From Arenibacter hampyeongensis (lineage in GTDB: Bacteria; Bacteroidota; Bacteroidia; Flavobacteriales; Flavobacteriaceae), in NCBI RefSeq assembly GCF_002909255.1, contig NZ_PIOB01000007.1, forward strand, positions 153,527-217,526: DNA of 64,000 nucleotides, written 5' to 3'. This document shows, piece after piece, positions 59,204 to 64,000 of this stretch. The notes below the pieces were generated by a model, which saw nothing but the letters and a program-made list of their open reading frames with translations, made no database searches and was not told the DNA's origin. The position numbers and the translations under genes are program-made. Every line of letters starts with the position of its first letter. Position 1 is the stretch's first letter.

Positions 59204-60871
59204 ATGGCACAGAAACCATCCATACCCAAAGGAACCAGGGATTTTTCCCCATCCGAAGTCAATAAGAGAAATTATATTTTCGATGTGGTAAAAAAGCATT
59301 TTCAGACCTACGGGTTTCAGCCTATTGAGACGCCGTCCTTTGAAAACTCCGAAACCTTAATGGGGAAATATGGGGATGAAGGCGATCGATTGATATTTAA
59401 AATTCTTAATTCCGGGGATTTTTTGAATAAAGTGGATCCTGGTTTTTTCAAAGAATATGTTCAAGTTGAAATAATATTAAAGGATATTTATTCGGAAATT
59501 AAATTAAGAGCAGAATCATTTAAGGAATTAGACGATTATAGTAATCGAAATTTCACACAGGAAACCAAGGATTTTTTGATACCGGAATATAAAGATAGAT
59601 TGGCCTCCTTCTCACCAGGGGATTACAGTTATTATATTGAGAGATTATTAAACCTATATGTTCATTCTAATTTTGGGGATAATGAAGATATAGAGACGTT
59701 TGGTTTATTGCCAATATTAAAGGAAGCTTTTGGAAATTTCTTGAAACATCAAACTTCAAAAATTTCATTTTCGATTTCCGAGAAGGCGCTGCGCTATGAC
59801 CTCACCGTGCCCTTTGCCCGTTATGTGGTAATGCATCAAAACGAATTGGATTTTCCTTTTAAAAGATATCAAATCCAGCCCGTATGGCGTGCCGATAGAC
59901 CTCAAAAAGGTCGTTTTCGTGAATTTTTCCAGTGTGATGCAGATGTAGTGGGTTCGGATTCCCTTTTACAGGAAGTGGAACTGGTGCAATTGTACGATGC
60001 CGTATTCACAGACTTGAAATTGGAAGGAGTAACAATCAAACTTAATAACAGAAAGATATTGGCAGGAATTGCCGAGGTAATCGGAGAACGTGATAAGTTG
60101 ATCGACTTCACAGTGGCCTTGGATAAATTGGATAAGATAGGGATTGAAGGAATATCCAAAGAAATGAGGGAAAAGGGCATTTCTGATGCTGCCATTGAAA
60201 AAGCCGCTCCTTTATTCGCATTAAGAGGAAGTAACCTGGAGCAGCTATCGGTTTTAAGTGATTTGTTAAAGGATTCCGAGGAGGGGGCCAAAGGGGTGGG
60301 AGAGCTTAGCTTCATCATCACCACTATGGAAGAACTTGGACTGCAATCTGCAAATCTAAAAATAGATGTTACTTTGGCCAGGGGGCTTAATTACTACACA
60401 GGGGCTATATTTGAGGTTGCAGCTCCTGAAGGGGTAAGCATGGGGTCTATAGGTGGAGGTGGTCGTTATGATGACCTTACCGGAATCTTCGGTCTAAAAG
60501 ATGTTAGTGGGGTAGGCATATCCTTTGGCCTGGATCGCATTTATCTGGTATTGGAGGAGCTGGGGCTTTTTCCGGAAGCCATTGATCAATCCTTACAGGT
60601 GCTCTGTGTTAATTTTGGGGACAGGGAAGCGTTGACCTCCTTAAAACTTGTTAATCGTCTTAGGAAAGCAGGTGTGAAATGTGATCTATATCCTTCCAAT
60701 GCCAAGATGCAGAAACAGATGAAATATGCCAATAATAGGAATGTTCCTTTTGTTGTCTTGATCGGGGAACAGGAATTGGCCAGCAATTCCTTTGTGGTAA
60801 AGGACATGGTCAAAGGCGGACAGGAAACCTATAGTTTGGATAAACCGGAGGATTTTTTGAATAATTTATAG
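59204..60871 (+). CDS. hisS: Histidine--tRNA ligase with extra domain between motifs 1 and 2
   Basis: A 555-residue class II synthetase that charges tRNA-His. The start is PKGTRDFSPSEV, motif 1 is near 25-50 (ETPSFENSETLMGKYGDEGD), motif 2 is WRADRPQKGRFREFFQCDAD (about 226-245), and the HisA signature ARGLNYYTGAIFE is near 388-400. Motif 3 is GVGISFGLDRIYL, and a C-terminal anticodon-binding domain covers about 455-555. Between residues ~76 and ~190 there is an acidic helical stretch (KEYVQVEIILKDIYSE ... NEDIETFGLLPILKEAF) that I do not expect; usual bacterial enzymes have some 20-30 residues here. This explains its length compared with the usual 420-460. Confidence 0.93.
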   Translation: MAQKPSIPKGTRDFSPSEVNKRNYIFDVVKKHFQTYGFQPIETPSFENSETLMGKYGDEGDRLIFKILNSGDFLNKVDPGFFKEYVQVEIILKDIYSEIKLRAESFKELDDYSNRNFTQETKDFLIPEYKDRLASFSPGDYSYYIERLLNLYVHSNFGDNEDIETFGLLPILKEAFGNFLKHQTSKISFSISEKALRYDLTVPFARYVVMHQNELDFPFKRYQIQPVWRADRPQKGRFREFFQCDADVVGSDSLLQEVELVQLYDAVFTDLKLEGVTIKLNNRKILAGIAEVIGERDKLIDFTVALDKLDKIGIEGISKEMREKGISDAAIEKAAPLFALRGSNLEQLSVLSDLLKDSEEGAKGVGELSFIITTMEELGLQSANLKIDVTLARGLNYYTGAIFEVAAPEGVSMGSIGGGGRYDDLTGIFGLKDVSGVGISFGLDRIYLVLEELGLFPEAIDQSLQVLCVNFGDREALTSLKLVNRLRKAGVKCDLYPSNAKMQKQMKYANNRNVPFVVLIGEQELASNSFVVKDMVKGGQETYSLDKPEDFLNNL

Positions 60872-61414
60872 TCGTTTTTTTATCGCATTTAATACAGTTT
60901 CATAGTATTCCATTTCGTAAGGCACGTACTTCTTGGAAATCACATTGCTTTCTAATTCTTTACGGAATTCAGGGATTGAAATTAGGGTAAGATCGTCCAC
61001 CTCTGTGTCCTGCATTTTAAGCATTGCTATTGGTAATTTGAGTTCGCTTAAAAAAGTATGGTGGAATTCGCAGTCCAATAAATCCTTATGATGTTGGTAG
61101 CTGTATTTAAACACGCCTATTTTTTGCAGTTCTTTTTCTGAAATATCAAGTCCGATCTCCTCCCTTACTTCCCTAATGGCGGAGACCACTACATCCTCAC
61201 CGGCACCTATATGTCCGGCTACCGAAACATCCCAAAGTGCTGGATGGGTATCCTTTTTTTTGGCCCGTTGCTGAATTAGGACTTCCCCATTTTTGGTAAA
61301 TAGCCAAACATGTATACTGGGGTGGTAAAGCCCCTTTTTATGTGCTTCGGATTTCATGATGGATTTACCAGTATAATTTCCATTAGCATCCAATATGTCT
61401 ATCAATTCGTCCAT
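60866..61414 (-). CDS. NUDIX hydrolase, isopentenyl-diphosphate-isomerase-like
   Basis: A 182-residue NUDIX enzyme. The catalytic box GHIGAGEDVVVSAIREVREE (with the following IGLD) is complete: all Gly and Glu residues of GX5EX7REUXEEXGU are present. The N-terminal part (MDELIDILDANGNYTGKSIM) and length resemble the IDI-like/YfcD group, which acts on small diphosphates, but the substrate is not certain. It overlaps the 3' end of hisS by a few bases, tail to tail, so the genes are convergent. Confidence 0.87.
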   Translation of the reverse strand: MDELIDILDANGNYTGKSIMKSEAHKKGLYHPSIHVWLFTKNGEVLIQQRAKKKDTHPALWDVSVAGHIGAGEDVVVSAIREVREEIGLDISEKELQKIGVFKYSYQHHKDLLDCEFHHTFLSELKLPIAMLKMQDTEVDDLTLISIPEFRKELESNVISKKYVPYEMEYYETVLNAIKKRL

Positions 61415-61457
61415 AACAAAGCTATATTTTTAATTAGGGCTAATAGATTTAAAATAA

Positions 61458-61490
61458 AAAATCCTCCCGTTTGGGGAGGATTTGTCAAAG
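61458..61490 (-). terminator. Terminator after the M42 peptidase gene
   Basis: A stem AAATCCTCCC / GGGAGGATTT (61458-61483) with a 5-base loop lies 10 bases after the M42 stop on the minus strand, followed by T residues. It separates the M42 gene from the NUDIX gene. Confidence 0.88.
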
Positions 61491-61492
61491 GA

Positions 61493-62581
61493 CTATTCAA
61501 AATAGCTAAAAGTTTCCCCTTCTTTTATGTTCAATAAAGATTCGTAAATCAATCGAATAACATTTTCAACATCATCCCTATGAACCGTTTCTACTGTGGT
61601 ATGCATATATCTAAGGGGTAGCGATATTAAAACGGAAGCAACCCCACCATTGCTGTAGGCAAAGGCATCGGTATCCGTACCAGTATATCTTGAGGCCGCC
61701 ATACGCTGAAAAGGAATCTTATTGGCTTCAGCAGTTTCAATAATCCGCTCCCGAAGTTTGTTTTGTACCGCAGGGGCGTAAGAAATAACAGGGCCAGCAC
61801 CAATTAGGGTATGTCCTTGTTTCTTTTTCTCGATCATGGGCGTGGTGGTATCGTGACAAACGTCGGTCACTATGGCAATGTTCGGTTTTATGGTCTGAGT
61901 AATCATTTCGGCACCTCTTAATCCAATTTCTTCTTGTACGGCATTGGTAATATAAAGTCCAAAAGGAAGTGACTTTTTGTTTTCCTTAAGTAGTCTAGCT
62001 ACTTCGGCAATCATAAAACCTCCAACGCGGTTGTCTATGGCCCTACAGACAAATTTATTCTTGTTGAGGATTTGAAAGGTATCTGGATAGGTAATAACAC
62101 ATCCAACGTGTACGCCAAGTTTTTCTACTTCCGCTTTGTCTTTAGCACCTACATCAATAAAAATGTTGTCCAATTTAGGGGATTCTTCCTTGGAACTGTC
62201 CCTAGTATGTATGGCTGGCCATCCAAATATTCCCTTTACGACCCCTTTTTTGGTGTGTATGTTGACCCATTTGGAAGGCGCAATTTGATGGTCGCTACCA
62301 CCATTGCGGATTACATATATTAATCCTTCATCGGTAATGTAGTTCACATACCACGATATTTCATCGGAATGCCCCTCAATGACCACCTTGTATTTGGCAT
62401 CGGGATTTATAACTCCCACTGCAGTACCGTAGGTGTCGGTAATAAAGGTATCCACATATGGTTTCAGATACTCCATCCATAATTTTTGCCCTTCCCATTC
62501 GTAACCTGTGGGGGAGGCATTGTTTAAATATTTTTCTAAAAAATCTATGGATTTTTTGGTAAGAATCTTTTTTGCGCTCAT
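61493..62581 (-). CDS. M42-family metallopeptidase (glutamyl aminopeptidase/cellulase-like)
   Basis: A 362-residue cytoplasmic, metal-dependent aminopeptidase of the TET/FrvX family. Metal and catalytic regions are VVIEGHSDEISWYVNYI (His, Asp), CRAIDNRVGGFMIAEV (Asp), NAVQEEIGLRGAEM (the two Glu) and IVTDVCHDTT (Asp), plus AYSNGGVASVLISLPLRYMH near the C-terminus with the last His ligand. These enzymes form large assemblies that trim peptides. It stands alone on the minus strand, and its terminator is at 61458. Length is typical. Confidence 0.92.
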   Translation of the reverse strand: MSAKKILTKKSIDFLEKYLNNASPTGYEWEGQKLWMEYLKPYVDTFITDTYGTAVGVINPDAKYKVVIEGHSDEISWYVNYITDEGLIYVIRNGGSDHQIAPSKWVNIHTKKGVVKGIFGWPAIHTRDSSKEESPKLDNIFIDVGAKDKAEVEKLGVHVGCVITYPDTFQILNKNKFVCRAIDNRVGGFMIAEVARLLKENKKSLPFGLYITNAVQEEIGLRGAEMITQTIKPNIAIVTDVCHDTTTPMIEKKKQGHTLIGAGPVISYAPAVQNKLRERIIETAEANKIPFQRMAASRYTGTDTDAFAYSNGGVASVLISLPLRYMHTTVETVHRDDVENVIRLIYESLLNIKEGETFSYFE

Positions 62582-62689
62582 TTACGTATATGTGTTTTGA
62601 ATACAAACTTAACAATATTCACTTTTATTTAATAGCAAGCTGCTTTCTTTATCATTAATTTTGGCAAGGCTTTTGTATTTTAGGGTTCA

Positions 62690-63376
62690 ATGAGAAAAAG
62701 ATTATTGGTAATACTTTATGGGATATTGGGATTTGTAGGTATGGCACAGGTGCCGGAAGAAACATTGGATTCCTTGGCCCAGCAATATATTATAATGGAG
62801 GGCGACTCCGTTCTCCAAAGCTCAATAGCCTTAAATGAGGTTTATGTATTTGGTAGGCTCAAATTCTCCTCTTATAACGATAAGTTAAGGTATTATATAT
62901 TAAGAAGGAAGACCATGAAGGTGTATCCTTATGCCAAATTGGCTGCTGAGCGGTTGGTGGAACTTAATGACAGTTTGGAGCATATTAAGAGGAATTCACA
63001 TAAAAGAAGGTTTACCCGCAAGGTTCAAAAATTTATTGAGGACGAATTTTCAGAGGAATTAAAAAAACTGACACGTACCGAAGGGCAAATTTTGGTAAAG
63101 TTGATTTATAGGCAGACGGGGATTACGGCTTTTGATCTGGTAAAAGAGTTGCGAAGTGGCTGGCGTGCCTTTTGGTACAATACCACTGCCAAAATGTTCA
63201 GCATTAGTATTAAGGAAGAGTTTCATCCGGACATGGTGCATGAGGATTACCTTATAGAGGATATTCTGCAACGGGCCTTTGCGGATTTCAGTTTGGAACG
63301 GCAGCCTTCCGTTTTGGAATACGATTATGCTACACTCACCAATATTTGGAAAGACCAGAATAGGTCTAAGGAGTAG
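62690..63376 (+). CDS. DUF4294 protein (secreted)
   Basis: A 228-residue exported protein with a signal peptide ending near GMAQ and a DUF4294 core: SIALNEVYVFGRLKFSSYND, LRYYILRRKTMKVYPYAKLA, and LVKLIYRQTGITAFDLVKEL (about 130-149), ending in a region rich in charged residues. The family is restricted to Bacteroidetes and has no assigned function. It is the last gene before the rRNA operon leader and points toward it; a possible transcript end is not clear. A 108-bp gap separates its start from the divergent M42 gene. Confidence 0.82.
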   Translation: MRKRLLVILYGILGFVGMAQVPEETLDSLAQQYIIMEGDSVLQSSIALNEVYVFGRLKFSSYNDKLRYYILRRKTMKVYPYAKLAAERLVELNDSLEHIKRNSHKRRFTRKVQKFIEDEFSEELKKLTRTEGQILVKLIYRQTGITAFDLVKELRSGWRAFWYNTTAKMFSISIKEEFHPDMVHEDYLIEDILQRAFADFSLERQPSVLEYDYATLTNIWKDQNRSKE

Positions 63377-63680
63377 GGGTTAAGAGTTCCCTATATTTCA
63401 AGAACAATTTTAATGTAATGTATTGCGCGTTCCCTCCCTATGTCGGTCCGGGTGCTCTGCTTTGTCCCTTTCGCTGGTTGGGGGAAGCCTCTCCGCCCCT
63501 GCCTGCCCTCGGGCAGGCCTAATGCGCCCCCGGGGCATTTTTAACGGTCGGCCGTTTTGCGGTCCGGGAAAAAAGCGTTAAATTGTTTTCCCTTTTTGTG
63601 CCGGGTTTCGGTGCGCAAAATGCTTGTTGACAGCGGGTTGTGCGCGGCGGTTCGAAAAAGGCGAAAAAAGTTTTGAAAAA
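63377..63680. other. GC-rich gene-free stretch upstream of the rRNA-type promoters
   Basis: About 300 bases of markedly higher G+C than the rest of the window, without a convincing gene. It contains a perfect hairpin CCTGCC-CTC-GGGCAGG near 63499-63515, a GCGCCCCCGGGGCATTTTT block near 63529-63545 and AACGGTCGGCCGTTTTGCGG near 63542-63561. These may end the DUF4294 transcript or belong to the rRNA operon upstream region. Confidence 0.6.
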
Positions 63681-63683
63681 TCC

Positions 63684-63713
63684 TTGTGGATTTAAAAAAG
63701 GGTGGTAGATTTG
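63684..63713 (+). promoter_or_regulatory. rRNA-type promoter P1
   Basis: TTG at 63684-63686 and TAGATTTG at 63706-63713 with a 19-base spacer. The -7 element sits inside an inverted repeat GGGTG...CACCC, as in P2. Confidence 0.8.
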
Positions 63714-63833
63714 CACCCCGCTAACGAAGCAAAGTCGGAGTCCGCGGGAATGGTGTTTGGAGCGCCACGTTCATATGTTTTTTGTTTCCCTGGCCGCCCT
63801 GAAGAAAGAAAGATGATTTTTTTCGAAAAAAGC

Positions 63834-63863
63834 TTGGCGGATTAAAAAAAGGCTGTACATTTG
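63834..63863 (+). promoter_or_regulatory. rRNA-type promoter P2
   Basis: TTG at 63834-63836 and TACATTTG at 63856-63863 with exactly the same 19-base spacer as P1, 150 bp downstream. Its -7 element is embedded in GGCTG...CAGCC. Confidence 0.82.
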
Positions 63864-64000
63864 CAGCCGCTTTGGGAGACAGGGCGAACGAACAGAGAGA
63901 ATTAAGTTCATTGATATATTGTAAAGACAGCGCGCCATATTTTTGGGAACAGGGATATGGTGCAGAAAAAGAAATCGAAAGAACGGGCCGGGAAGATATC
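63864..64000 (+). other. Probable rRNA operon leader (16S gene expected beyond the window)
   Basis: After P2 comes an untranslated stretch with GTTCATTGATATATTGTAAA and GAAAAAGAAATCGAAAGAAC, which resembles the leader preceding 16S rRNA in flavobacteria. No mature 16S sequence is reached before the window ends, so the identification of the downstream gene is inferred from the promoters and leader. Confidence 0.65.

Noticed and set aside
59425..59785. Sequencing frameshift or intein in hisS
   Set aside because: The frame is uninterrupted, both flanks align with HisRS, and the ~90-residue insert has none of the intein splice-junction residues (N-terminal Cys/Ser, C-terminal HN).
63519..63716. 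65-residue ORF upstream of the rRNA promoters
   Set aside because: It lies in the GC-rich leader and overlaps promoter P1; no start signal or homologous protein type is visible.
1..64000. CRISPR array, insertion sequence or prophage
   Set aside because: No evenly spaced direct repeats with unique spacers, no transposase or integrase, and no phage structural genes were seen.

Overview
The window is a stretch of flavobacterial chromosome, most likely from a marine Flavobacteriaceae genus of the Arenibacter/Maribacter/Zobellia kind. Evidence: low G+C, A-rich translation starts with little Shine-Dalgarno sequence, promoters of the Bacteroidetes type (TTG, about 19 bp, TAnnTTTG), many SusC/BtuB/Oar-type TonB-dependent proteins, lipoproteins with Cys followed by Asn/Asp/Lys, and lineage-typical families (2TM domain, DUF4252, DUF4331, DUF4294, LETM1-related). 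No phage, transposase, CRISPR array or tRNA was seen. The right end runs into the promoter and leader of what should be an rRNA operon.

Layout. 1-4.5 kb: a sugar-oxidation cluster (PVC-type dehydrogenase with a cupredoxin tail, ketose-epimerase-like protein, Gfo/Idh/MocA oxidoreductase). 4.5-5.2 kb: a gene-free stretch holding two copies of a ~160-bp element that ends in the same hairpin. 5.2-8.7 kb: a LytS-type kinase with a C-terminal 2TM domain, three free-standing 2TM proteins and a LytTR regulator in one operon. 8.8-13 kb: a LETM1-related protein, DUF4331 split over two genes, and a TPR lipoprotein. 14.1-18 kb: the whole oxidative pentose phosphate branch (gnd divergent from zwf-pgl). 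18-20.3 kb: thioesterase, small membrane protein, rmuC. 20.3-26.9 kb: a vitamin B12 uptake locus (BtuD, BtuC and BtuF on the minus strand; cobalamin riboswitch, BtuB and a BtuG-like surface propeller on the plus strand). 27-30 kb: two paralogous S41 protease lipoproteins. 30.3-32.4 kb: ECF sigma factor, membrane partner and two DUF4252 proteins.

32.5-43.6 kb is mostly housekeeping: purB, a HEAT-like protein, a sirtuin without zinc cysteines, a TrmH-type methyltransferase, SRPBCC and phosphoesterase proteins, a GH13 amylase lipoprotein, a DEAD-box helicase with an RNA-binding domain and Gly/Arg/Ser tail, a DUF4337 protein and rdgB. 43.7-47.7 kb holds a methyltransferase-like membrane protein, a SatD-DUF3307 pair behind two perfect 21-bp direct repeats, and a natural fusion of phosphoserine phosphatase with phosphoglycerate dehydrogenase. 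47.8-55.3 kb: rlmH, nadC, YihY, DUF2147, priA, a LytTR regulator and rpsF-rpsR-rplI. 55.4-63.4 kb: an Oar-like TonB-dependent protein, a DUF6495-like protein, a hisS with about 90 extra residues between motifs 1 and 2, NUDIX, M42 peptidase and a DUF4294 protein. 63.4-64 kb: tandem rRNA-type promoters.

The candidates least explained by standard annotation are the SatD-DUF3307 module (SatD looks like a small cyclase/GGDEF-type palm domain fused to a sigma-like HTH, with probable autoregulatory repeats), the kinase plus free 2TM-domain operon, the duplicated terminator-ended element at 4.6-5.1 kb, the SerB-SerA fusion and the HisRS insertion. All family names come from reading the translated sequences; no database search was run.
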